Source: Neobacillus cucumis (GTDB taxonomy: Bacteria > Bacillota > Bacilli > Bacillales > Cytobacillaceae). Taken from it: a stretch of 64,000 nucleotides of DNA. The notes beneath the pieces are model-generated. The model ran no database searches. It was not told the DNA's origin and was given only the letters and a program-made list of their open reading frames with translations. This document shows positions 37,845 to 45,930 of this stretch, in pieces. Position 1 is the first letter of the stretch. Each line of letters opens with the position of its first letter. A program made the translations under genes and the position numbers. The stretch covers positions 1 through 64,000 of the forward strand of contig NZ_PGVE01000069.1 of the NCBI RefSeq assembly GCF_002860255.1, read 5' to 3'.

Positions 37845-37855
37845 AGTATAACATT
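37845..37855 (-). promoter_or_regulatory. CcpN operator 2, opposite orientation
   Basis: On the minus strand AATGTTATACT matches the CcpN box at 10 of 11 positions. It lies 23 bases past operator 1, just before the gapB ribosome binding site. Confidence 0.6.
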
Positions 37856-37875
37856 AATGTGGAAGGGGCGTTAAA

Positions 37876-38907
37876 ATGAAGGCAAGAATTGCAATTAATG
37901 GATTTGGGAGAATTGGAAGGATGGTTTTTAGACAAGCGATCCTTGAAAATAAGCTTGATGTTGTAGCAATCAATGCGAGCTATCCGGCAGAAACTTTAGC
38001 TCATTTAATTAAATATGATTCAAATCATGGGCCATTTCAGGGAGATGTCATTCCTTTAGATCATGCATTGATCGTCAATGGAAAAAGAGTCAAATTATTA
38101 AATAATCGGAAACCTGAGGAGTTGCCTTGGAGAGAACTTGGAATAGATATCGTGATTGAGGCAACGGGAAAATTTAATTCACGCGAACAAGCGGCGCTTC
38201 ATCTGGAAGCAGGAGCCAAAAAGGTTATTTTGACTGCTCCAGGAAAAAATGAAGACGTTACCATTGTAATGGGGGTAAATGAAAATATGCTTGATATTAA
38301 CGAGCATGATATTATCTCCAATGCCTCGTGTACAACAAACTGCCTTGCACCAGTTGCAAAGGTTTTGGATGAAAAATTCGGCATTGAGTGCGGCTTAATG
38401 ACCACGGTCCACGCATACACAAATGATCAAAAAAATATTGATAATCCACATAAAGATTTACGGAGAGCACGTTCATGTGGACAATCTATCATTCCAACAA
38501 CAACAGGAGCAGCCAAGGCTATTTCACTGGTATTGCCGCAATTAAAAGGAAAACTTCATGGGATGGCATTGCGTGTGCCTACGCCAAATGTGTCTTTAGT
38601 CGATTTAGTAGTCGATTTAAAATGTGATGTGACAATTGATGAAATTAACATGGCGTTTAGAGAGGCAGCAAACGGAAAATTAAAAGGTATTTTGGATATT
38701 ACTATGGAGCCATTAGTATCTGTAGATTTTAATACAAATACCCATTCTTCCATTATTGACGGTCTTTCGACGATGGTAATGGGAAAAAGGAAGGTCAAAG
38801 TATTGGCTTGGTATGATAATGAATGGGGTTACTCATCCCGTGTGATAGATCTGGCACTTTATGTAGCAGAGGAAACTACAAAAATCTCAAAAGTAAAGGT
38901 AAGCTAA
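37876..38907 (+). CDS. gapB: Glyceraldehyde-3-phosphate dehydrogenase, gluconeogenic type
   Basis: Reversible oxidation of glyceraldehyde 3-phosphate; the GapB type works in gluconeogenesis with NADP. The 343-residue protein has GFGRIGRMVFR and the catalytic Cys152 in SNASCTTNCLAP. The residues after the second strand read AINASYPAET where glycolytic GapA has an Asp-containing loop, which points to NADP use. The ATG follows AAGGGGCG. The two CcpN operators upstream agree with repression during glycolysis. speD, next to gapB in B. subtilis, is absent. Confidence 0.95.
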   Translation: MKARIAINGFGRIGRMVFRQAILENKLDVVAINASYPAETLAHLIKYDSNHGPFQGDVIPLDHALIVNGKRVKLLNNRKPEELPWRELGIDIVIEATGKFNSREQAALHLEAGAKKVILTAPGKNEDVTIVMGVNENMLDINEHDIISNASCTTNCLAPVAKVLDEKFGIECGLMTTVHAYTNDQKNIDNPHKDLRRARSCGQSIIPTTTGAAKAISLVLPQLKGKLHGMALRVPTPNVSLVDLVVDLKCDVTIDEINMAFREAANGKLKGILDITMEPLVSVDFNTNTHSSIIDGLSTMVMGKRKVKVLAWYDNEWGYSSRVIDLALYVAEETTKISKVKVS

Positions 38908-38936
38908 TGTTTTATATATTTCATAAAAATTTTTTC

Positions 38937-38967
38937 AAAGAGGCGTACGAATTAGTACACCTCTTTT
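38937..38967 (+). terminator. Terminator of gapB
   Basis: AAAGAGGCGTAC and GTACACCTCTTT form a hairpin with a T-run. Confidence 0.87.
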
Positions 38968-39030
38968 TATTTTTATACAGAATGTTGTAAAATAGATAAA
39001 AAGGAAGAAACTTGGAGGGGTATGGCTAAT

Positions 39031-39420
39031 ATGGTGAATATCTTAACTCGCTTTAAAAAACAAATTGAAACGTCTGACAGAAACAAGGATAACGCATTAA
39101 AAACGCACTATTATAAGGCAACATTTAATCAATTATTTCAGTCTGTAGAAAAATTATTTCATGATGATGCCGACTGTAAGGTAACAACGGTATCTAAAGA
39201 CCATGGGGAGATTGCAGTTGAAATTAATAAACCCATCCCTTGCTTTCTCGTCGTAACTATTGTTTCTGTCAAACCATTAGAAACAGCAGTGGATTTTAAT
39301 ATATCTTCGGAGAGTTTTTCACTTCTTGGCCTGTATCCACAATTGAAAAAAAGAATTGAATCCTATTATGAACGGATAGGGAGATTACATAACCTTGTCG
39401 AAATAAGAAAAAACGTGTAA
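39031..39420 (+). CDS. Conserved hypothetical cytosolic protein, 129 residues
   Basis: A soluble protein with an N-terminal basic helical part (MVNILTRFKKQIETSD) and a mixed alpha/beta remainder ending RLHNLVEIRKNV. I recognise no motif. The ATG at 39031 is about 11 bases past GGAGG; the ATG at 39022 is almost on top of it and less likely. It lies between gapB and nrdR with its own short upstream region. Confidence 0.7.
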   Translation: MVNILTRFKKQIETSDRNKDNALKTHYYKATFNQLFQSVEKLFHDDADCKVTTVSKDHGEIAVEINKPIPCFLVVTIVSVKPLETAVDFNISSESFSLLGLYPQLKKRIESYYERIGRLHNLVEIRKNV

Positions 39421-39586
39421 TCCTCTACTTGTGTAAAAGTCTGCTTTTTTATAAGATAAAGTTAAGGATTTTGTTCGGGATTATAGGCTATTTTAGAAAG
39501 ATTCAAAACGTATAACGCCTTTGTCTTCTCCCTTAGGGGAATGCCAGTAGCAAGGTTCCTTTATTCAGATTTGGAGTTGATTAACG

Positions 39587-40048
39587 ATGAAGTGCCCTTC
39601 ATGTCAAAATTATGGTACACGTGTGCTTGATTCCCGGCCTGTTGATGAAGGACGTGCAACACGGAGAAGAAGAGAATGCGAAGAATGCGGATATCGTTTT
39701 ACTACTTTTGAGAAAATCGAAGAGATTCCCTTAATTGTAGTGAAAAAAGAAGGAACAAGAGAAGAATTCAGCCGTGATAAAATCCTAAGGGGGCTGATTA
39801 AGGCTTGTGAGAAGCGCCCTGTCGCCTTGAAGGAATTAGAGGATATCACGCATGGTGTAGAAAAAGATCTTCGCAGCCAAGGTATTTCAGAGATTAAGAG
39901 TGACGCAATTGGTGAGATGGTTATGGACAGGCTTGCCCATGTAGATGAAGTCGCCTACGTAAGATTTGCATCTGTTTACCGCCAATTTAAGGATATAAAT
40001 GTATTTATAGAAGAACTAAAAGAATTAATAAAAAAGGAAAAATCTTAA
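39587..40048 (+). CDS. nrdR: Transcriptional repressor NrdR
   Basis: Zinc-finger and ATP-cone repressor of ribonucleotide reductase genes. The 153-residue protein has the C4 zinc ribbon (MKCPSCQ and [16 protein letters not shown]), followed by an ATP-cone (about 49-139, [20 protein letters not shown]). The ATG has a weak ribosome binding site. It is followed by dnaB and dnaI, the same order as in B. subtilis. Confidence 0.96.
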   Translation: MKCPSCQNYGTRVLDSRPVDEGRATRRRRECEECGYRFTTFEKIEEIPLIVVKKEGTREEFSRDKILRGLIKACEKRPVALKELEDITHGVEKDLRSQGISEIKSDAIGEMVMDRLAHVDEVAYVRFASVYRQFKDINVFIEELKELIKKEKS

Positions 40049-40107
40049 AAGGAGCTGAAGTACTTGGCTCTTTTTCTTAATTTATACAGGGGAAAGGTTG
40101 GATTGAT

Positions 40108-41505
40108 ATGGCGCAGCATTGGCAGGAAATTCTTCCTATCGACCGTTATATTGTAGCAGCAGAGGGGCTGCTGCATGAGTATGACCGCAAAGTGCTGACG
40201 TTTTTATATCAGCCGCTGATTGGGTCAACTTGCTTAAGTTTATATATGACGCTTTGGGCAGAGCTTGAAGAAAATCGACTTTGGTCAGAGTCGTCGACAC
40301 ATCATCTATTAATGAATCTGATGGGAATGAATTTAAAGGATATTTATGAAGCAAGGTTAAAGCTAGAGGGTATTGGATTAATCAAAACCTTCGTTAAAAC
40401 TGTTGATGATGAGCGATCTTTCATTTATGAGCTTCAACCGCCTTTAAATCCGGAGCAATTTTTTTTAGATGGGATGTTAAATATTTATTTGTTCCGGAAA
40501 ATTGGTAAAAATCATTTTGCGCGATTGAAACGTTTTTTTACCGACCAACAAAAGCCAAAGGAAAATGAATTTCAAAATGTAACTAAGTCGTTTCAGGATG
40601 TTTTTGCTTCGGAGACTCTTGGGAGCATGCAATATTTACAAGATGTATCAGGGGAATTAAAGGCTGAAGAGGATGAACAATTTGTCGGCCGACATGAACA
40701 AAAGGGAATCCAAATCCATGCCGATACATTCGATTTTGGCTTATTAATGGCTGGATTAAATGAATCCCTTGTTCCAGGGAAGGCACTGACGAAAAAGGTT
40801 AAAGAAGTGATTAGTAATCTGTCTTTCCTGTATAATATAAATCCTATTGAAATGAAAAATCTCATTCTGGATGCGATAACTCCAAATAATGAAATTGATG
40901 TCGAAGACTTAAGAAAAGCAGCACGAAACTGGTATCAATTTGAAAATAATGATCAGTATCCGAGTTTAGTTGAACGTACGCAGCCGCCAAGATATCGTGT
41001 CCAATTAGAGGAGCCAAAGACTAAAGAAGAAATGTTAGTTCGATCTTTAGAAACCACCTCGCCAGTTAAAGTATTTAGAGATGCTTCTCACGGGATAGAG
41101 CCTTCCGAAACTGAATTAAAAATTATTGAAGATGTTATGTTCAAGAAAAAACTTTTACCCGGTGTAGTGAATGTTCTTATACAGTATGTTCTTTTAAAAG
41201 CTGATTCCAAGTTTACAAAGAATTATGTGGAGCAAATTGCCAGTCATTGGGCAAGGAAGGAAGTAAAAACGGTTAAAGAGGCAATGGAATTAGCGAGAGA
41301 TGAACATAGTAAGTATCTGTCTTGGAATGAAGAGAAGAAAAATAGAAAGTCTGCTTCCAAAAAAACGATAAGGACAGAACTCTTGCCTGATTGGTTCGAT
41401 AAAGAACCGAAAAAAGAGGGTGAAGAGGGACAAAAAGAAAGAAATCCTGATTTAGAGGCTAAAAAACGGGAAATTGAAGAAATGTTAAAGGCCATTGAAG
41501 ATTAA
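40108..41505 (+). CDS. dnaB: Replication initiation and membrane attachment protein DnaB
   Basis: Firmicutes primosome protein that brings the DnaI-helicase complex to oriC and restart sites at the membrane (not the E. coli helicase). The 465-residue protein is mainly helical, with DnaB/DnaD-type domains at the N-terminus and around residues 290-400 and a charged C-terminal tail (EPKKEGEEGQKERNPD). The ATG follows GGGAAAGG. It ends 10 bases before dnaI. Confidence 0.93.
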   Translation: MAQHWQEILPIDRYIVAAEGLLHEYDRKVLTFLYQPLIGSTCLSLYMTLWAELEENRLWSESSTHHLLMNLMGMNLKDIYEARLKLEGIGLIKTFVKTVDDERSFIYELQPPLNPEQFFLDGMLNIYLFRKIGKNHFARLKRFFTDQQKPKENEFQNVTKSFQDVFASETLGSMQYLQDVSGELKAEEDEQFVGRHEQKGIQIHADTFDFGLLMAGLNESLVPGKALTKKVKEVISNLSFLYNINPIEMKNLILDAITPNNEIDVEDLRKAARNWYQFENNDQYPSLVERTQPPRYRVQLEEPKTKEEMLVRSLETTSPVKVFRDASHGIEPSETELKIIEDVMFKKKLLPGVVNVLIQYVLLKADSKFTKNYVEQIASHWARKEVKTVKEAMELARDEHSKYLSWNEEKKNRKSASKKTIRTELLPDWFDKEPKKEGEEGQKERNPDLEAKKREIEEMLKAIED

Positions 41506-41515
41506 GAGGTGACAT

Positions 41516-42442
41516 ATGGAAAAGATAAACCGAACACTGAAACGGATAGCCTCAAGTGAAAACTTTCAAAAACGTTATGAAAAAATGCGTCAAGAAACTT
41601 TGTCACATCCAGATGTAAAATCGTTTATAAGGGAACATCAAAATGAGTTAACCAAGGATACGATTGAAAAAGGCTTAAACAAGCTCTATGAGTACATTAA
41701 TCAAAGCAAAGAATGTAATAAGTGTGAAAGTCTTGACGGATGTATCAATATGATGAAGGGCTATCACCCGGAGCTGGTTTTAACAAGAAATTCAATTGAT
41801 GTCCGGTATGAACGCTGTCCAAGAAAAATGATGGATGATGAAAAACGAAAAAATGAACGGCTCATTAAAAGTTTATATGTTCCTAAAGATATCCTAAATG
41901 CGACGTTTGAAGATTTAAAACATGATGATACCCGAATTGATGCCATTCAAAAATCACTCTCGTTTATTTTAAATTATGAACAAGGGAAACCGGCAAAAGG
42001 TTTATATTTATATGGAGAGTTCGGAGTAGGAAAATCATATCTGCTAGGCGCTATCGCTAACAAACTAGCGAAAAAACAAATTACATCAATGATTGTTTAT
42101 GTCCCGGAGCTGTTGCGAGAGATGAAAAGCTCCATTGCTGATTCCAGCTTAAATGAAAAAATTGAGGCCTTAAAAAAAGAACCAATATTAATGCTAGATG
42201 ATATCGGTGCAGAGGCTGTATCAAGTTGGACAAGGGATGAGGTCCTGGGACCAATTCTGCAATTCCGTATGCTTGAAAGCCTTCCTACATTTTTTACTTC
42301 GAACTTTGATTTTAAAGGGTTGGAGCATCATTTAACATATAGTCAGCGTGGAGAGGAAGAGAAAATGAAAGCCCGCCGAATTATGGAAAGGATCCGAACT
42401 TTATGTGAGCCTGTTTTAGTAGATGGGCCGAATAGAAGATAA
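41516..42442 (+). CDS. dnaI: Primosomal helicase loader DnaI
   Basis: AAA+ ATPase that loads the replicative helicase. The 308-residue protein has an N-terminal zinc-binding region with Cys/His ligands (CNKCESLDGC, then H and the later C in YERCPRK), a Walker A motif GEFGVGKSYLLGA near residue 170 and a Walker B motif PILMLDDIGAE near 225. The ATG follows AAGAGGTG. It is cotranscribed with dnaB and ends at a terminator. Confidence 0.96.
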   Translation: MEKINRTLKRIASSENFQKRYEKMRQETLSHPDVKSFIREHQNELTKDTIEKGLNKLYEYINQSKECNKCESLDGCINMMKGYHPELVLTRNSIDVRYERCPRKMMDDEKRKNERLIKSLYVPKDILNATFEDLKHDDTRIDAIQKSLSFILNYEQGKPAKGLYLYGEFGVGKSYLLGAIANKLAKKQITSMIVYVPELLREMKSSIADSSLNEKIEALKKEPILMLDDIGAEAVSSWTRDEVLGPILQFRMLESLPTFFTSNFDFKGLEHHLTYSQRGEEEKMKARRIMERIRTLCEPVLVDGPNRR

Positions 42443-42458
42443 AAATTGTTTTTTATGG

Positions 42459-42486
42459 ACTGCCTTATTGCAAGGCAGTTTTTTTT
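42459..42486 (+). terminator. Terminator of dnaBI
   Basis: ACTGCCTTATTGCAAGGCAGT followed by a T-run. Confidence 0.88.
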
Positions 42487-42580
42487 ATTTAAATAATAAT
42501 TCCGAAGGTTAGTGGACTTCTATTTTGGCCAAGTCCCCCATATATATTAAACAGAGATTGGCTAAAAAGGGGGGATTTGG

Positions 42581-43462
42581 TTGGCGGAAATCATCTTCCA
42601 AAGCAAGATGGATGCAAAGCGGTTTTTAAACCACTTGCTAACGTATTTACCATTCAATTCTGATGAAAAAACTATTCTTCTAATTGAAGATCGACATATA
42701 GTGAAAATTTTAGATGAAAGTTTTTCTAGTGAAATGTCTAATAAAGTAAAAACAGCCTTTTATGATTTTATAACCACAATTAAGCGTGATGATTGGTTTA
42801 GAGATATTATTAAGAATCGCTTTTATTTCCAGGATGAAGAAGAACAACATCAGATTATGGAGATTATATATTCCATCCTAGAAGGTCAAAGAGAGGAGCT
42901 TTCTGCTTTCTTAAAAGAAACCTATCATGAGACGTCTTTGATTGAGGATGCAGTAAAACATATTTTTCATGAGAATATCTCTTTTTCATTGGAGTCTTTG
43001 CTTAAATTTCGCTTGCGGCCGTATCTCCAGATGCTGGAGGAGTATGTAGAGCTCGCTATTGATGAATACAAGATGGAACAGGAATATCAAATGTTTATCC
43101 AAATGCTTCGGAACTTTTTGATGAATCGGGAGCCGAAAATGGAAACCTTGCACCTATTGTTTGATGAGGAAATCACCTTTTATAATGAACAGCTTGTGGA
43201 GATTAAGCGGGCAGAATTAACAAGGATGATTGATCGGAAATTGTTAGTCAATCACCCGGTGTATGTCGACTCCGTTTCGATTGCACCGCTTTTATCCATT
43301 GCTCCCACATCCATTTTTCTTTATACGAACAATCCTGACGAACCGCTGGTGAGAACCATAAGAAATATATTTGAAGAACGGGTGACGATTAAAAATTATG
43401 CTGCCTTAAGAAGTTTGAAAAAGTGGCCGGCGGAACAAGATTCATCACAGAATCATGCATAA
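42581..43462 (+). CDS. ytxC: Putative sporulation protein YtxC
   Basis: A 293-residue soluble protein of the YtxC family, found only in spore formers. It starts LAEIIFQSKMDAKRFLNHLL and has the block VEYVELAIDEYKMEQEYQ-like (about residues 150-167). No catalytic motif is visible and the role in sporulation is not known. The TTG start follows AAGGGGGG. It lies between dnaI and the thrS T-box, as in B. subtilis (which has ytxB in addition). Confidence 0.85.
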   Translation: MAEIIFQSKMDAKRFLNHLLTYLPFNSDEKTILLIEDRHIVKILDESFSSEMSNKVKTAFYDFITTIKRDDWFRDIIKNRFYFQDEEEQHQIMEIIYSILEGQREELSAFLKETYHETSLIEDAVKHIFHENISFSLESLLKFRLRPYLQMLEEYVELAIDEYKMEQEYQMFIQMLRNFLMNREPKMETLHLLFDEEITFYNEQLVEIKRAELTRMIDRKLLVNHPVYVDSVSIAPLLSIAPTSIFLYTNNPDEPLVRTIRNIFEERVTIKNYAALRSLKKWPAEQDSSQNHA

Positions 43463-43499
43463 AAAAATAAAATACTGTCAATATTTAGTTTTATGTACC

Positions 43500-43528
43500 T
43501 TGCTTTTTTAAAAGTAAATCATTATAAT
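43500..43528 (+). promoter_or_regulatory. SigmaA promoter of thrS
   Basis: TTGCTT (43500-43505), a 17-base spacer and TATAAT (43523-43528). Confidence 0.7.
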
Positions 43529-43559
43529 AACGTACATAGTCTAAGTAAACGAACTGGAC

Positions 43560-43840
43560 ATGTAATATTTTATAAAAGTAATGATAAGGACAACAGTATT
43601 TCTTTACGGTTTAAAGAGAGGAAGACCACCGGCTGAAAGTCTTCTAACACGGAATAAATACTTACCACCTTTAAACTTCGGCAGTGAACCCTTCGTTTTT
43701 GATGAAGCAAGTAATTGTTGACGGTCTACAGCCGTTACCCTGACCAAGTCATTTTTAATTGGTTGCTTAAAAATGAGAAATTGGGTGGAACCACGTGTAT
43801 TAAACTCGTCCCTATTCCTATAGGGACGGGTTTTTTTATT
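43560..43840 (+). promoter_or_regulatory. T-box riboswitch of thrS
   Basis: A leader that reads uncharged threonyl-tRNA. Stem I contains GGAAGACCACCGGCTGAAAG and TACCACC with an ACC threonine specifier. The T-box sequence AATTGGGTGGAACCACG is at about 43776-43795. A terminator CGTCCCTA/TAGGGACG with a T-run ends at about 43838. When uncharged tRNA pairs with the TGGA segment, the antiterminator forms and thrS is expressed. Confidence 0.9.
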
Positions 43841-43855
43841 TTTAAAAAAAGAAAT

Positions 43856-43921
43856 GTCCAGCTGCAGCGCCTAGGGGCTCGTCTTATGCCAGTCGCCCCC
43901 GGGCAAGGCGCTTCCGCATTT
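43856..43921 (+). repeat. Dispersed intergenic repeat, short copy R3, inside the thrS leader
   Basis: GTCCAGCTGCAGCGCCTAGG through CAAGGCGCTTCCGCAT, lacking the central hairpin of the long copies. It sits between the T-box terminator and the thrS ribosome binding site, so it is transcribed as part of the thrS mRNA. Confidence 0.85.
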
Positions 43922-43940
43922 CAATTAAGGAGGAGTTATT

Positions 43941-45875
43941 ATGTCAGATGTTGTTAAGATTTCGTTTCCTGATGGGGCAGTAAAGGAGTTCCCAAGAGGA
44001 ACAACAACAGAAGATATTGCTGCTTCCATTAGCCCAGGCCTAAAGAAAAAGGCAATTGCAGGCAAATGGAACGGACAAATGTATGATCTTCGCCGTCCTA
44101 TTCTAGAAGACGGTTCAATAGAAATCGTTACACCAGAATCGAAGGATGCTTTAGAGGTTCTACGCCATAGTACAGCACATTTAATGGCACAAGCGGTAAA
44201 AAGAATATATCCAAATGTTAACTTAGGTGTTGGTCCTGTTATTGAAGGCGGCTTCTATTATGACATGGATCTTGATGTATCATTAACACCAGAGGATCTG
44301 CCAAAGATTGAAAAGGAAATGGCGAAACTCGTCAATGAGAATCTTGAAATCGTGCGTAAGGAAGTAAGCCGTGCTGAAGCGGTACAGCTGTTTAAAGAAG
44401 CAGGAGACCCATACAAGCTTGAACTCATTGAAGCCATTCCAGATGAAGAAACAGTAACTATCTACGAACAAGGAGAATTTTTCGATCTTTGCCGTGGTGT
44501 TCATGTACCTTCCACAGGGAAAATCAAAGAATTTAAATTGCTGAGTATTGCAGGTGCTTACTGGCGCGGCAATAGCGATAATAAAATGCTGCAGCGCGTT
44601 TACGGAACTGCCTTTTTCAAAAAGGAAGACTTAAAAGAACATCTTCGTTTATTGGAAGAAGCCAAAGAACGTGATCATCGTAAAATTGGTAAAGAATTAA
44701 GTCTTTTCACAAGCAACCAATTAGTTGGTCAAGGCTTGCCGTTATGGCTTCCTAAAGGGGCAACCATCCGCCGTGTGATTGAACGCTACATCGTTGATAA
44801 AGAGCAGCGCCTTGGTTACGACCACGTGTACACTCCAATTATGGGAAGTGTAGATTTATATAAAACTTCCGGCCACTGGGATCACTATCACGAAGATATG
44901 TTCCCTGTAATGGAGATGGATAACGAGCAACTGGTTCTCCGTCCTATGAACTGCCCACATCATATGATGGTGTACAAAAACAGCATGCATAGCTATCGTG
45001 AGCTTCCAATTCGTATTGCTGAGCTTGGCTTAATGCATCGTTACGAAATGTCAGGAGCATTAGCAGGCTTGCAGCGTGTTCGTGGGATGACATTAAATGA
45101 TGCACATATCTTCGTTCGTCCGGATCAAATTAAAGATGAATTTAAACGTGTTGTGAATTTAATTCTAGATGTATATAAAGATTTTAATATTAACGATTAC
45201 TCTTTCCGTCTTTCTTACAGAGACCCACAGGATACTGAAAAATATTATGATGATGATGCCATGTGGGAAAAAGCACAAAGCATGCTGAAAGAAGCAATGG
45301 ACGACCTTGGCCTTGATTATTTCGAAGCTGAAGGTGAAGCAGCTTTCTACGGTCCTAAACTTGATGTTCAAGTAAGAACTGCCCTAGGCAAGGATGAAAC
45401 ATTATCAACTGTACAATTAGACTTCTTGCTTCCTGAGCGGTTTGATTTAACTTATGTGGGTGAAGATGGCAAACCGCATCGTCCTGTCGTTATTCACCGC
45501 GGCGTTGTATCGACAATGGAACGCTTTGTTGCCTACTTAATCGAAGAATATAAAGGTGCATTCCCTACATGGCTTGCTCCAGTACAGGTCCAAGTGATTC
45601 CGGTTTCTCCTGGCGCTCACTACGATTATGCGAGACAGGTTCAGGAACAGCTGAAAAATGAAGGATTCCGTGTAGAATTAGATGGCCGTGATGAAAAAAT
45701 CGGCTATAAAATCCGTGAAGCACAAATGCTGAAAATCCCATATATGCTCGTAGTGGGTGATAAAGAAGTAGAAGAAAATGCTGTCAACGTCCGTAAATAT
45801 GGAGAGCAAAAATCAGAAACTAAGCCATTTGCAGATTTCCTTGCTGCGCTTCAAGCAGAGGTTAAACGCGGCTAA
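43941..45875 (+). CDS. thrS: Threonyl-tRNA synthetase
   Basis: Charges tRNA-Thr. The 644-residue protein has a TGS domain (1-64), an editing/SAD domain (about 70-240) with [10 protein letters not shown], a class II catalytic core with zinc ligands in [10 protein letters not shown] and [13 protein letters not shown], and motif 2 [13 protein letters not shown]. The C-terminal anticodon-binding domain covers about 535-640. The ATG follows AAGGAGGAG. It is a single gene with T-box control and its own terminator. Confidence 0.98.
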   Translation: MSDVVKISFPDGAVKEFPRGTTTEDIAASISPGLKKKAIAGKWNGQMYDLRRPILEDGSIEIVTPESKDALEVLRHSTAHLMAQAVKRIYPNVNLGVGPVIEGGFYYDMDLDVSLTPEDLPKIEKEMAKLVNENLEIVRKEVSRAEAVQLFKEAGDPYKLELIEAIPDEETVTIYEQGEFFDLCRGVHVPSTGKIKEFKLLSIAGAYWRGNSDNKMLQRVYGTAFFKKEDLKEHLRLLEEAKERDHRKIGKELSLFTSNQLVGQGLPLWLPKGATIRRVIERYIVDKEQRLGYDHVYTPIMGSVDLYKTSGHWDHYHEDMFPVMEMDNEQLVLRPMNCPHHMMVYKNSMHSYRELPIRIAELGLMHRYEMSGALAGLQRVRGMTLNDAHIFVRPDQIKDEFKRVVNLILDVYKDFNINDYSFRLSYRDPQDTEKYYDDDAMWEKAQSMLKEAMDDLGLDYFEAEGEAAFYGPKLDVQVRTALGKDETLSTVQLDFLLPERFDLTYVGEDGKPHRPVVIHRGVVSTMERFVAYLIEEYKGAFPTWLAPVQVQVIPVSPGAHYDYARQVQEQLKNEGFRVELDGRDEKIGYKIREAQMLKIPYMLVVGDKEVEENAVNVRKYGEQKSETKPFADFLAALQAEVKRG

Positions 45876-45884
45876 CTTAGATTT

Positions 45885-45920
45885 AAAAATACCACGGCCT
45901 TTATGGGCCGTGGTATTTTT
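45885..45920. terminator. Terminator between thrS and the convergent GDPD-PhoD gene
   Basis: AAAAATACCACGGCC and GGCCGTGGTATTTTT form a perfect 15-bp stem with A/T runs on both sides. Confidence 0.95.
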
Positions 45921-45930
45921 ATCGCTTTTT

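Noticed and set aside
43715-43957. 80-codon frame over the thrS T-box and repeat R3
   Set aside because: It overlaps the terminator hairpin and the thrS start; the region is explained by the riboswitch and the repeat.
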